From NCBI GenBank assembly GCA_037439945.1, contig JBBIVA010000012.1:1-42041 (forward strand): a DNA stretch of 42,041 nt, in the 5' to 3' direction. The translations under genes and the position numbers were made by a program. This stretch comes from CALEUX01 sp037439945. Its GTDB lineage: Bacteria > Bacteroidota > Bacteroidia > Bacteroidales > Marinilabiliaceae. Shown here one piece after another: positions 1 through 8,135 of this stretch (the first letter of the stretch is position 1; each line of letters starts with the position of its first letter). The notes beneath the pieces were generated by a model. The model had not been told where the DNA came from. It saw only the letters and a program-made list of their open reading frames with translations, and did not search any database.

Positions 1-63
1 CTTACAAATTAAGTTTTTCTAAAGCAGCCTGTACCGACTATTCGGTAGGGTTAATACCTGCTA

Positions 64-93
64 AGTCATTAGTTCATTGCCTTTCTAATGACT
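64..93. repeat. Inverted repeat left of the fabI terminator
   Basis: AGTCATTAG at 64-72 is mirrored by CTAATGACT at 85-93, with a 12-nt loop. A smaller hairpin, TACCGA/TCGGTA, lies at 32-47. No gene is visible in positions 1-140. These may belong to the 3' end of something left of the window. No T-tract follows, so I do not call it a terminator. Confidence 0.4.
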
Positions 94-140
94 AATCCGG
101 GTTGAATATTTAAAAAACTTTTCGGGTAAGGAGTACGAAT

Positions 141-180
141 AAAAAGAGGGTGTCTCGGACTTTTGAGACACCCTCTTTTT
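141..180. terminator. Strong bidirectional terminator after fabI
   Basis: A perfect 16-bp inverted repeat (141-156 with 165-180) has an 8-nt loop. The arms carry GAGGGTGTCTC flanked by A5 and T5, so it works in both directions. It lies about 20 bp past the fabI stop codon and would end fabI transcription on the minus strand. Confidence 0.9.
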
Positions 181-201
181 TAGTTACTTGTACATTAAAC
201 A

Positions 202-1047
202 TTAATACAGTTCCTGAACATCATCAGAATCAAAACTCTTATTGTATTGTTTCATTGCACGCAAACTCATACCCATACTTGAAAATCCGCCATCGTGGAA
301 AAGATTCTGCATGGTTACTTTACGGGTTAGGTCTGAAAACATTACAACGCAATAATTAGCACAATCATCAGCATCAGCATTTCCAAGAGGTGACATACGC
401 TCGGAAAAATCAATCAGGCCATCAATACCTTTTACACCACTACCTGCAGTTGTAATGGTAGGGGATTGGCTTATTGTATTTACCCTAACCCTTTTTTCAC
501 GACCATAAATATATCCAAAACTCCTTGCTATAGATTCGAGCAATGCTTTTGCATCAGCCATGTCATTATAACCATAAAGCGTGCGTTGTGCAGCTACATA
601 TGAAAGTGCAATAATTGAACCTTCACGGCTCATCGCATCATTTTTAAATGAAGTTTGAATAAGCTTATGAAATGAAATGGCAGAAATATCAAGGGTTTTT
701 TCCAGATAATTGTAATCCAGATCGTGATATACCCTCTTTTTCCTAACATTTAGCGACATACCAATGGAGTGGAGAATAAAATCGATTTTTCCTCCCAGTA
801 CTTCCATTGAAGTCTTTATTACATTTTCAAGGTCGGCCATATTTGTTGCATCTGCAGGAATGACCTCAGCTCCTGTTTTTTGGGCCAGTTCTGTTACACT
901 TCCCATACGACAGGCAACATGTGTATTTGATAGTGTAAACCTGGCTCCTTCTTCATGAGCGCGTTCAGCAACTTTCCATGCAATGGACATGTCGTTTAAC
1001 GCCCCAAAAATAATTCCTCTTTTACCTTTTAATAAATTGTATCCCAT
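202..1047 (-). CDS. fabI: Enoyl-[acyl-carrier-protein] reductase FabI
   Basis: Catalyses the NADH-dependent last step of each fatty-acid elongation cycle, in the cytoplasm. The 281-residue protein is a short-chain dehydrogenase of the FabI branch. The nucleotide-binding stretch is GALNDMSIAW at residues 15-24. The catalytic spacing Tyr150-x9-Tyr160-x6-Lys167 matches the FabI pattern. The loop after the strand RVNTIS reads SQSPTITTAG instead of the enterobacterial AGPIRT, which marks it as a divergent FabI. The reading frame is open upstream for 51 more codons, but those have no family resemblance. The ATG at 1047 gives the usual length and is preceded by a promoter-like TATATTTG. It stands alone, with a terminator just downstream. 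Confidence 0.93.
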   Translation of the reverse strand: MGYNLLKGKRGIIFGALNDMSIAWKVAERAHEEGARFTLSNTHVACRMGSVTELAQKTGAEVIPADATNMADLENVIKTSMEVLGGKIDFILHSIGMSLNVRKKRVYHDLDYNYLEKTLDISAISFHKLIQTSFKNDAMSREGSIIALSYVAAQRTLYGYNDMADAKALLESIARSFGYIYGREKRVRVNTISQSPTITTAGSGVKGIDGLIDFSERMSPLGNADADDCANYCVVMFSDLTRKVTMQNLFHDGGFSSMGMSLRAMKQYNKSFDSDDVQELY

Positions 1048-1072
1048 ACCATTTTTTTGATTTTTGAGCCTA

Positions 1073-1080
1073 CAAATATA
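1073..1080 (-). promoter_or_regulatory. Probable -7 promoter box of fabI
   Basis: On the minus strand this reads TATATTTG, matching the Bacteroidota -7 consensus TAnnTTTG, 26 nt before the fabI start codon. The expected TTG around 19 nt upstream is imperfect, so only the -7 box is called. Confidence 0.5.
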
Positions 1081-1546
1081 AGGCTTAATTATCCACGATG
1101 AAAGATTAAACTTTTTTTTATTTTTATTAAGTCTATTTAAAACAATTGGCGTTAATAGGGAAAAAACTGAAAACCTGCTCCATCTTAATGTAAAACACAA
1201 GAAACTTTATGGAACAATAAAATTTAAAATTTGTGTAACATTTTCTATGTTTGTTTATTACAAACCCTTTAATCCTTTATAATGGACCTGGGTTTAAAAT
1301 AAAATAATTGTAAACTTTTCTGAGTTAAATATTTAGTTTTTCTTATGTGATTTGTTATATTAAAAATATTATTATCAATAGCTTAAGTTGTTATTATTCC
1401 GATACCTCTATAAGGGAAACCGGCTAATGAAAAATATATGTTAAAATTGTTTGGTTGGAATATCATGAAAAAAAATTGACCAAATATCCTACTCTCTATA
1501 GTGGTCAATATAAAAGGATTTCTGTTGCTTTGAGCCTTCTGTTTAA

Positions 1547-1663
1547 CCTTTATATTCTTTTAAAGCCGAACCTTTCGGAGCCCCTGATATCTATACCGGG
1601 CTTAAAATGCAGGATTTTCTTAATGATATATGGGAAAAGGTTCACCCAACGGTTAATGTATGA
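1547..1663 (+). pseudogene. Short coding remnant, family not recognised
   Basis: A stop-to-stop frame of about 38 codons ends at TGA 1661-1663. It reads ...KAEPFGAPDIYTGLKMQDF... and continues LNDIWEKVHPTVNV. Residue composition is protein-like and there is no start codon at its left end, as expected for the 3' tail of a decayed gene. It could be a chance frame. It lies on the opposite strand to the neighbouring ATPase gene. Confidence 0.3.
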
Positions 1664-1789
1664 TTATTGACAGATTACAGGGTACCTTCATATAAAGTAA
1701 CGAAAACTTGATGCGAGGTACAACGCTGAATACGCTATAACCCCTGCCATGGCTTAAACACGATGTAGTGCGTTCGTTGTTTTCATATA

Positions 1790-3238
1790 CTAAATTTGAT
1801 TCTTCATTTTCAATGTTATGTCGCCAATATTGTAACTATATATTGAAGCCGGTAAAAATGAAAAGAATAAACCTTCTATTTGCTTTATTCCTAGCTGGTC
1901 TATTGATGTTACCAAAGCATTTTGAAAATGGTTGCACTTGCAAAAATGTATTAAACTTTTTAATTCGTTTGGTTTTTCAAAATATCGATTACTCCATTTT
2001 ATCTCCACACCCCATTGAGGTTTATATTTTTTATCATCAACCAACACCAAGTCTACTTCACCTTCATTTCTCCCTTCTTTCCATCGGGCGTAGGTTAAAT
2101 CTAATTTTTCTCTGTGCATCCATTGCGATAATACCGCTGTTTCCACCATATTCCCCATTTCATTGTCCGTTTCACTAATGGGTGAAAGTAAGGCTGTCCG
2201 CAATGAAGGGTTAGTCAAATACACTTTGAAGCTTGTTATTCTTTTTAGTCGTTTTGCTGTTGCGTCAACTTTGTTTAAGACTTTGATTAAGAATGCAGTT
2301 TTTAAATATTCTAAATATTTTTTCAAAGTGTCTTTTTGAATACCACTTTCTTTACTCATTGTTTCATAAGAAAATTCATTTCCCGTGTTGTAAGCTATAT
2401 AAGTAAAAAATCGGTTTAACTCTTGTACGTCTTTTATGCCGTATAAACTTGGCAAATCTCTCAGTAATACTTTATCTACAATATCGTTTTTTACGTATCG
2501 TCCCATATCACTTTGTATCTTTTCACTTAAAACAACTTCCGGGTAACCACCAAAGTTTAAGTAATGTACGAATTCTTTATTTAGAGCCTTTATGTCGTGT
2601 GTAAGACAATATGGAATTTGATTTTCTCCGTAGCTAATTTTACCATTGTACATTAAATGGTTCATCTCTTTAAGATGAATGTACTCCTGAAATGTAAGTG
2701 GTGGCAGCATAAAATCTGTAAATCTGCCTGCCCCGCTTTCCGTACTGTGCCATTTTAATGCAGCAGCTGCTGAACCTGATACGATAAATTTCGTTTCTGG
2801 GAAGGAGTCAACTAGCACTTTAAGGTGGCGTTCCCAATCTTTCAGGTATTGTATTTCGTCAAAAAAAACATAGCAATCTTTTAGATTGTCTTGATTGAGT
2901 GATTGTTTACAGAGATTTAAGATGCCTTCTAAACTTAAGTTCACATATATGGGGTTGTCTATGCCTATGAAGAATATTTTTTGCGGATTTACATTTTCAG
3001 TCAATAATTGCTGGATACTATGAAATAACATAACAGTTTTCCCAACACGTCTTGGTCCCATAAGAACCAAAGCTCTTTTTACTTTTTTTTCAATTACAAA
3101 GGGATAGAACAAGCTAAAATATAGCCGCTTAGCCATTGTGCTGTAAACTACAGGTATTTGTTTGTTAACCCACCAAGGATTTTCATAGCGTAAGCGTTCA
3201 ACTATTTTTTCTGTTGGAATAAGACTTATGCTGCTCAT
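1790..3238 (-). CDS. AAA-family ATPase with C-terminal DUF4143 domain
   Basis: A 482-residue protein of the widespread AAA_14 plus DUF4143 family. Residues about 50-190 form the ATPase. Walker A is GPRRVGKTV (about 60-68), Walker B is CYVFFDEIQYL, and a sensor-like stretch KFIVSGSAAAAL follows. The C-terminal third (about 235-440) has the nuclease-fold-like DUF4143 pattern, including EVDLVLVDDKKYKPQWGVEIKWS, where Glu/Asp/Lys residues resemble a PD-(D/E)xK core. The biological role of this family is not established. These genes are typically scattered as accessory genes, and this one is flanked by gene remnants. The ATG at 3238 follows a clear promoter placed inside a 30-bp palindrome, so transcription is probably self-contained and repressible. 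Confidence 0.85.
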   Translation of the reverse strand: MSSISLIPTEKIVERLRYENPWWVNKQIPVVYSTMAKRLYFSLFYPFVIEKKVKRALVLMGPRRVGKTVMLFHSIQQLLTENVNPQKIFFIGIDNPIYVNLSLEGILNLCKQSLNQDNLKDCYVFFDEIQYLKDWERHLKVLVDSFPETKFIVSGSAAAALKWHSTESGAGRFTDFMLPPLTFQEYIHLKEMNHLMYNGKISYGENQIPYCLTHDIKALNKEFVHYLNFGGYPEVVLSEKIQSDMGRYVKNDIVDKVLLRDLPSLYGIKDVQELNRFFTYIAYNTGNEFSYETMSKESGIQKDTLKKYLEYLKTAFLIKVLNKVDATAKRLKRITSFKVYLTNPSLRTALLSPISETDNEMGNMVETAVLSQWMHREKLDLTYARWKEGRNEGEVDLVLVDDKKYKPQWGVEIKWSNRYFEKPNELKSLIHFCKCNHFQNALVTSIDQLGIKQIEGLFFSFLPASIYSYNIGDITLKMKNQI

Positions 3239-3255
3239 AAAATCATTTGTTTTTG

Positions 3256-3284
3256 CAAATATAGTTATAATAAGCAGATTTCAA
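3256..3284 (-). promoter_or_regulatory. Promoter of the DUF4143 ATPase gene
   Basis: On the minus strand TTG (3284-3282) is followed after 18 nt by TATATTTG (3263-3256). This matches the Bacteroidota TTG-N17..20-TAnnTTTG promoter. The -7 box ends 17 nt before the start codon. The -33 TTG sits at the centre of the palindrome at 3267-3296. Confidence 0.65.
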
Positions 3285-3296
3285 TCTGCTTATTAT
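3267..3296. promoter_or_regulatory. 30-bp palindrome over the ATPase promoter (putative operator)
   Basis: ATAATAAGCAGATT (3267-3280) is repeated exactly, inverted, at 3283-3296 with only two bases between. It covers the -33 box and the spacer. A loop of two bases argues for DNA binding by a dimer rather than an RNA hairpin. No regulator gene is adjacent. Confidence 0.6.
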
Positions 3297-3393
3297 GTAT
3301 TTTTTTGTACTTATAAGTAGTATTAGCATTTTTGTTTCATCTATTTTGTCGGTTTTGAGCAAGTCTTTACTCTGACGGTTAGTATTGCAATGA

Positions 3394-3585
3394 CGCACTA
3401 CAATTGTGTTTGTAACCCTTGACATTTCAGGAACAGTTTATTTGGGGGGCCACATTTATATTATTTCTGCCAATCCGGGTGTAATTAATGAGCATGTAAA
3501 AATGGGCCTTCCCGGTAAGCGGACCGGGGAAATAAAGAGAGACCGCAATTTTGTTGTTTTGGTTTATTATTTTAAGGAAAAATGA
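3394..3585 (+). pseudogene. 3' remnant of an unidentified gene
   Basis: A stop-bounded frame of 63 codons ends at TGA 3583-3585. It reads VTLDISGTVYLGGHIYIISA, then NPGVINEHVKMGLPGKRTGE and IKRDRNFVVLVYYFKEK. It has no start codon at its left end and is convincingly protein-like. It lies between the ATPase promoter and recN on the opposite strand. I read it as the surviving C-terminus of a disrupted gene, but I do not recognise the family. The overlapping minus-strand frame is less protein-like. Confidence 0.4.
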
Positions 3586-3636
3586 AGCAATTACCATTAC
3601 TATCAACAACATTTTAAATATTTGCAGAAAACAGAA

Positions 3637-5292
3637 TTAAATACCCATTAAGTCTTTGGCATTAATTACAGCAGCTTCAGAAAGTTCAGCACCACTTAGC
3701 ATACCGGCAATTTCAATAACCCGTTCATCGCGGGTTAGTTTTTTTATTTCAGATATGGTTTGTTTGCTGGTATCAGTTTTATATACCTTGTAATGGTTCA
3801 GGCCTTTTCCGGCAATTTGCGGTAAATGAGTTATGCTAATTACCTGAATATTCTTACTTATTTGTTGCATTATTCTTCCCATTTTATCTGCAATCTCACC
3901 TGATACCCCTGTGTCAATTTCATCAAATATTATTGTAGGTAATCCTTTGGCAGATGAGAGTAACGATTTTATGCACAACATAACCCTTGATAATTCACCT
4001 CCCGAGGCAACTTTGGGAATTTCAGCCAAAGTACCATTTTTATTTGCTGTAAACAGAAACTGAACCTCATCTATACCATCATCCCGTAAATTTTCGGCCT
4101 TAACCCTTGAAACATTAAACAAAGCATGTGGCATTCCCAAATCATGCAACTGGTTAGATATGGTATTCTCAATATATGAAAATACGGTTTGTCGTGCCTC
4201 CGATAACTGATTGGCCAGTAATGAAACTTTCTCTTCCTGTAGGGCTATTGTTTCATTTAACTTTGCAATTTCTTCATCAAAACTGCTTATTGATTTAAGT
4301 TTATCATCTAGTTCATCTTGAATTTTCAATAGTGAACCCACCGAATCAACATGGTGTTTTTGTTGCAGTGTATAAATTAAATCCAATCTTTCCTGAATAA
4401 ACCTTATCCTGTCAGGGTCATAATCAATTCCAGCCGATTTCTCATTTATCTCATCAGCAATATCTTTAAGCTCAATATAAACCGAATCAAGTCTGGTTAT
4501 AAGTTCCTCTCCACCCTGTAAATATTTTCCAATTTTCCTTAATTCCTGGTTAACCTGGTATAAACCATTAATAACAGTAATATCGTTCTCTGTTAATATT
4601 TGATTTGCAGCAGATAAGGTTTGTTTAATTTCCTCAATATGGTTAAGTTGTTCAAGTTCCTGTTCCAGATCAGTTTGTTCAGGTGGATTTAAACGGGCTT
4701 CAAAAAGTTGTTGATATTGAAACTCCCAATAATCTTTATCAGCTTGTTGTTTTTCGTGGACATCAATAATTCTGTTACGCTCCCTGATCATTTTTTTTAA
4801 CAGAAAATAATCCTGCCGGTATTTATCCTTCAAATTATTAGTTCCGGCTACAGTGTCAACAACCATTAGTTGAAATGAGTAATCAGCCAATAACAGATTT
4901 TGGTGCTGTGAATGTATATCGATTAACCTTTGGGTTAATTCCTTTAAAAAATTGAGATTTGCCGGAGTATCATTAACAAAAGCCCTGGACTTTCCATTTG
5001 GCAAAACTTCCCTTCTTATAATTGTTTCATTAGCAAAATCAACATCTTCACTTTGAAATAATGGCTCAAGTCCATATCCCTCAATATTAAAACATGCTTC
5101 CACCACACACTTTTGATCTTTGTCGCGCATGGCAGATGTGTCATTACGCTGCCCAAGGATAAGCCCCAATGCACCAAGCATAATGGACTTTCCTGCCCCT
5201 GTTTCGCCGGTAATAACAGAAAATCCATTATCAAAACCGATAATGGCTGAGTCAATTAAAGCATAGTTTGAAATAATCAGTTGCTTCAGCAT
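3637..5292 (-). CDS. recN: DNA repair protein RecN
   Basis: An SMC-like ATPase acting in double-strand break repair. The 551-residue protein has Walker A GETGAGKS at residues 29-36 close to the N-terminus. A long central coiled-coil region rich in Glu/Gln/Leu (about 150-370) follows. The ABC signature ASGGELSR is at 429-436 and Walker B TIIFDEIDTGVSG starts at about 453. Order and length match RecN. The first ATG is at 5292; the codon before it (TTG, 5295) is also possible but less likely. The DUF4835 gene ends 38 bp upstream, so both are probably co-transcribed. Confidence 0.95.
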   Translation of the reverse strand: MLKQLIISNYALIDSAIIGFDNGFSVITGETGAGKSIMLGALGLILGQRNDTSAMRDKDQKCVVEACFNIEGYGLEPLFQSEDVDFANETIIRREVLPNGKSRAFVNDTPANLNFLKELTQRLIDIHSQHQNLLLADYSFQLMVVDTVAGTNNLKDKYRQDYFLLKKMIRERNRIIDVHEKQQADKDYWEFQYQQLFEARLNPPEQTDLEQELEQLNHIEEIKQTLSAANQILTENDITVINGLYQVNQELRKIGKYLQGGEELITRLDSVYIELKDIADEINEKSAGIDYDPDRIRFIQERLDLIYTLQQKHHVDSVGSLLKIQDELDDKLKSISSFDEEIAKLNETIALQEEKVSLLANQLSEARQTVFSYIENTISNQLHDLGMPHALFNVSRVKAENLRDDGIDEVQFLFTANKNGTLAEIPKVASGGELSRVMLCIKSLLSSAKGLPTIIFDEIDTGVSGEIADKMGRIMQQISKNIQVISITHLPQIAGKGLNHYKVYKTDTSKQTISEIKKLTRDERVIEIAGMLSGAELSEAAVINAKDLMGI

Positions 5293-5330
5293 CAAATATT
5301 TCTTTAATAAACAAATATAGAAAAAATCAC

Positions 5331-6236
5331 CTAAAGCTTACCACTATCACTCTGAAGTTTACGGTATTTCTCCGAATTGGCAGGATCTACCTCAACAAGA
5401 ATATTTACAACTTTGCCCTTTTCCATTGAGGGTGAATTGGAAAGAACGTTCAGGAGCTCTTCTGTTTTAGCATCAAAAAACAAACCAAGGGCAAATGAAT
5501 TTGGCCTTTGACGGTAAACTCGCTGAAGCAGCTCCAGAGAGGAAGCAATATTGGCCCGTCCTTCATCAGGTTTTGCACTCATAAGGTCAAGCCCCCTTCG
5601 GTGATATTGATAATAAAGATTACGCAAGGGTACATGATACTCGTTCAGCATATTTTCAACTAACCAATAGCGGTTTCTTGTACTTTCGAATGACCTCCAT
5701 CCGGTTTCACGGGAGTTTTGCATTACACTAACAATTTGCTCAGCCTTTTGAAAATATGGAGTACCTCCCCGTTGACTAAAAGAATCATAATCGTATCCTA
5801 AAATTACATATGAATAATAAGCCAGAATGCCAATTAAATTTGATTCAATATTGGTAGGGTTAAAAACCAGCTGCTCAAATTCAATATACCGGAAGCTTAA
5901 ATTCTGGTCCAGATAATTAAAGATAGTTGTGGTATATGAGGAATTAAAAACCGGTCTTCTTGCCTGGATTTGAATAGTTCCTTTAAACTCATCAGAACCA
6001 ATCATTTCACGAATATTAATAAGAATATTGCATTCAATTCTTTCTTCGGGTTTGTACTTATGGTCAGTCCATCGCTGGGAGTTCATAAACTCGGTAATTG
6101 ACTTTTGCAAAGTTTCAAAAACTCCTCGATTTGTTCCCTGAATTTGCGGAGAAACGACCTGAACCATACATCGAAACTCCTGGCTATAAACACCAAGGGT
6201 AAGAAAAAAAACCAATATTGAAAAAACAATTTTCAT
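5331..6236 (-). CDS. porD: DUF4835 family protein, PorD-like (T9SS-associated)
   Basis: A 301-residue exported protein. It starts with a short signal peptide, MKIVFSILVFFLTLGVYSQ, followed by mature sequence EFRCMVQVVSPQIQGTNRGV. This matches the DUF4835 family, annotated in Bacteroidota as a type IX secretion system protein, PorD. The family has no known enzymatic motif and is expected in the periplasm or at the outer membrane. Its place between coaBC and recN is a recurrent arrangement in this phylum. Two T9SS-sorted enzymes occur later in the window, consistent with a functional T9SS. The symbol is taken from the family name; the role is inferred. Confidence 0.75.
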   Translation of the reverse strand: MKIVFSILVFFLTLGVYSQEFRCMVQVVSPQIQGTNRGVFETLQKSITEFMNSQRWTDHKYKPEERIECNILINIREMIGSDEFKGTIQIQARRPVFNSSYTTTIFNYLDQNLSFRYIEFEQLVFNPTNIESNLIGILAYYSYVILGYDYDSFSQRGGTPYFQKAEQIVSVMQNSRETGWRSFESTRNRYWLVENMLNEYHVPLRNLYYQYHRRGLDLMSAKPDEGRANIASSLELLQRVYRQRPNSFALGLFFDAKTEELLNVLSNSPSMEKGKVVNILVEVDPANSEKYRKLQSDSGKL

Positions 6237-6454
6237 TTTTTATTAATTTATTTTATTATTGGTCGCCTGGCTTAAAAAAGTCTGGCCAGAAAATCTTTTC
6301 ACTTTGCGTAAACAGTATTCCTTGATTTAGGGGTCCATTTCATTTCAACTATAAATTTATTACATATTTTAAAGTACAAAAAAGGCACGAAAAATGGTTA
6401 AAGAAATATAAAAAATCAAAGTTATAATCAACCCCTAAGTTGATTAAGTAAAGG

Positions 6455-7660
6455 CTATTCAAATAGCCTTTCAAAATAATCTGCAATATCAATAGCCACT
6501 TCCTTTTTGCTTTTTAATGAATACTCACATATTTTATTTTCCTTGTCTATAATAGTAATTTTATTTGTATCGGTCATAAAACCTGCCCCTTCAGATGCTA
6601 ATGAATTCAAAACTATAAAATCAAGATTTTTGGATTTCAATTTACTCTTTGCATTCTCCAATTCACTATTTGTTTCCAGGGCAAAGCCAACCACCACTTG
6701 GTTCTTACTTTTTATTTTTCCCAAATGAGCTGCAATATCAGGGTTTGCCTTAAGTTCAAGTGAAAGTTTTTCACCTGTTCTTTTAATTTTTTGATTGGCA
6801 GGGTTTTCAGGTGAAAAATCACTTACAGCTGCAGTCATAATTGCTATATCAGAAGCCGGAAAAAGTTCAGTTGATTTTTCAAACATTTCCAAAGCAGATA
6901 CCACGTTAAACCTGGTAATTTTATTATTTTTAGTATCAATTTGAACAGGCCCGCTAATAAGATTTACAACTGCTCCTCTTTCAACCAATTCCTCAGCTAT
7001 TGCAAAACCCATTTTTCCCGACGAATAATTCCCTATAAACCGCACCGGATCAATAGCCTCATAGGTTGGCCCTGCAGTTATCAGGACCCTCTTCCCTTCA
7101 AAACTTTTTTTTTTATCCTTGTTTTGAAAAAAACCATTTATTAACCGGATTATCTCTTCCGGCTCTTCCATTCTTCCCTTTCCATGCAACCCACTTGCCA
7201 ATGCTCCTGTGCCGGGCTCAATAATTTGGCAGCCCCAGTCTTTTAATTTTTCAATATTCTGTTGAGTTGCGTTATGTTTAAACATATCCAGATCCATTGC
7301 AGGGGCAACCCAAACAGGACATTTAGCTGACAGAAAAGTGGTTAACAACAGGTTATCACAAATACCGGCAGCCATTTTAGCAATTGTATTGGCCGAGGCA
7401 GGGGCTATCAGAAACATATCGGCCCAAAGGCCAAGGTCTACATGACTATTCCAGGTGCCATCCTGGTTTTTAAAAAATTCACCAAGAACTGGCCGGCCTG
7501 ATAATGCTGAAAGGGTAACAGGGGTAATGAATTCTTTCCCGGCCGGAGTAATTAATACCTGAACTTCAGCCCCTTCCTTTACTAGTAACCGTAATAAGAA
7601 AGCGGCTTTGTAGGCGGCAATACTTCCGGTTATACCCAAAATAATCTTTTTACCTTTCAT
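6455..7660 (-). CDS. coaBC: Bifunctional phosphopantothenoylcysteine decarboxylase / phosphopantothenate-cysteine ligase CoaBC
   Basis: Makes 4'-phosphopantetheine for coenzyme A in two steps. Residues 1-180 are the FMN-dependent CoaC domain, with His73 in SHVDLGLW and the clamp motif PAMDLDMF (120-127). Residues 190-401 are the CoaB ligase, with KRVLITAGPTYEAIDPVRFI at 190-209 and NYSSGKMG at 211-218. Two positions differ from the E. coli motifs: PAMN is PAMD, and the active-site Cys of ACGxxGxGRM is Ser156 in LASGLHGKGRM. I believe similar variants occur in other Bacteroidota, but have not checked. The ATG at 7660 follows one of the four leader cassettes described below. Confidence 0.93.
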   Translation of the reverse strand: MKGKKIILGITGSIAAYKAAFLLRLLVKEGAEVQVLITPAGKEFITPVTLSALSGRPVLGEFFKNQDGTWNSHVDLGLWADMFLIAPASANTIAKMAAGICDNLLLTTFLSAKCPVWVAPAMDLDMFKHNATQQNIEKLKDWGCQIIEPGTGALASGLHGKGRMEEPEEIIRLINGFFQNKDKKKSFEGKRVLITAGPTYEAIDPVRFIGNYSSGKMGFAIAEELVERGAVVNLISGPVQIDTKNNKITRFNVVSALEMFEKSTELFPASDIAIMTAAVSDFSPENPANQKIKRTGEKLSLELKANPDIAAHLGKIKSKNQVVVGFALETNSELENAKSKLKSKNLDFIVLNSLASEGAGFMTDTNKITIIDKENKICEYSLKSKKEVAIDIADYFERLFE

Positions 7661-7800
7661 CCGTAAATAATTTTTAGTTTAAGGTCGGATAGCTTGTCAT
7701 GTTATTACGGGAGGAACCCGCATGATGAATTTTGGCTCCTCCGATCTTCGATTTATTGGTTTTTCCCGTTAAGCCGGGACAAGTTGTGTTTGCTAAACAT
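7661..7800 (-). repeat. Dispersed leader cassette, copy A (before coaBC)
   Basis: This 140-bp stretch runs from a CATGTTT-type left end (in gene orientation) to the coaBC start codon. It contains the closing pair CTTGTC/GACAAG (7693-7698 with 7778-7783). The hairpin CCCG-TTAAGC-CGGG lies at 7765-7778. The CCTT box (7681-7684) is 21 nt from the ATG. The right 60 bp match copy D at about 57 of 60 positions. It is non-coding. Its position immediately upstream of a start codon, repeated at other genes, suggests a promoter plus 5' UTR unit or a mobile repeat. Confidence 0.7.
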
Positions 7801-8135
7801 GGGTTTTTCATCAAAATAAAATTGAATTTTTAAATAACGATAATTAGTGCGAATAGAAACCATGAACATCATTATTAAAAATTTTACAACAATTGTTTTT
7901 CTAAAAACTGCTGCTTTCCTGTTCATCCAAAAAACATTACGTTTTCTGAAAACAGAAGTTTTACATTAATAAAGAATTAAATTTTTTGGTTAAAATGTTT
8001 TCAAAGATATAATCAATTACTAATTCATGAAATTATTTTACATGGTAAAAAAGCAATTAATTTTTTCATAAAAAAAAGATAAAAGAAACAGAAAGTTCCT
8101 TTTATCTTTTTAGATAAGTAACTCAATTAAAGTAA
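7801..8135. other. AT-rich intergenic DNA between the coaBC leader and the omega gene
   Basis: About 335 bp with no supported gene. A 35-codon frame starting at 7862 has nothing to distinguish it from chance. The right end holds the terminator of the bamD-omega unit at 8073-8111. Confidence 0.5.
8073..8111 (-). terminator. Terminator of the bamD-omega operon
   Basis: AAAAAGATAAAAG (8073-8085) is repeated exactly, inverted, at 8099-8111 with a 13-nt loop. The A-run on the plus strand gives a U-tract for minus-strand transcripts. It lies 25 bp after the omega-like gene, separating that operon from coaBC. Confidence 0.7.

Larger units (their letters stand above)
1048..1789. other. Non-coding stretch between fabI and the ATPase gene
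   Basis: About 740 bp without a convincing gene. It holds the fabI promoter box and a short protein-like remnant at 1547-1663 (annotated separately). Near 1710-1780 there is loosely dyadic sequence, ACAACG at about 1720 and CGTTGT at about 1775. The six-base arms resemble a recombination or hairpin end but match no site I can name. Confidence 0.4.

Noticed and set aside
1700..1790. Integron attC-like site
   Set aside because: There is a loose ACAACG/CGTTGT dyad, but the required RYYYAAC/GTTRRRY core sites are absent and there is no integrase or cassette array.
1768..2178. 136-codon plus-strand frame overlapping the ATPase gene
   Set aside because: It lies antisense within the well-supported DUF4143 ATPase gene and has no recognisable domain.
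3427..3612. 61-codon minus-strand ORF upstream of the recN 3' end
   Set aside because: The opposite strand of the same segment gives a more convincing protein remnant.
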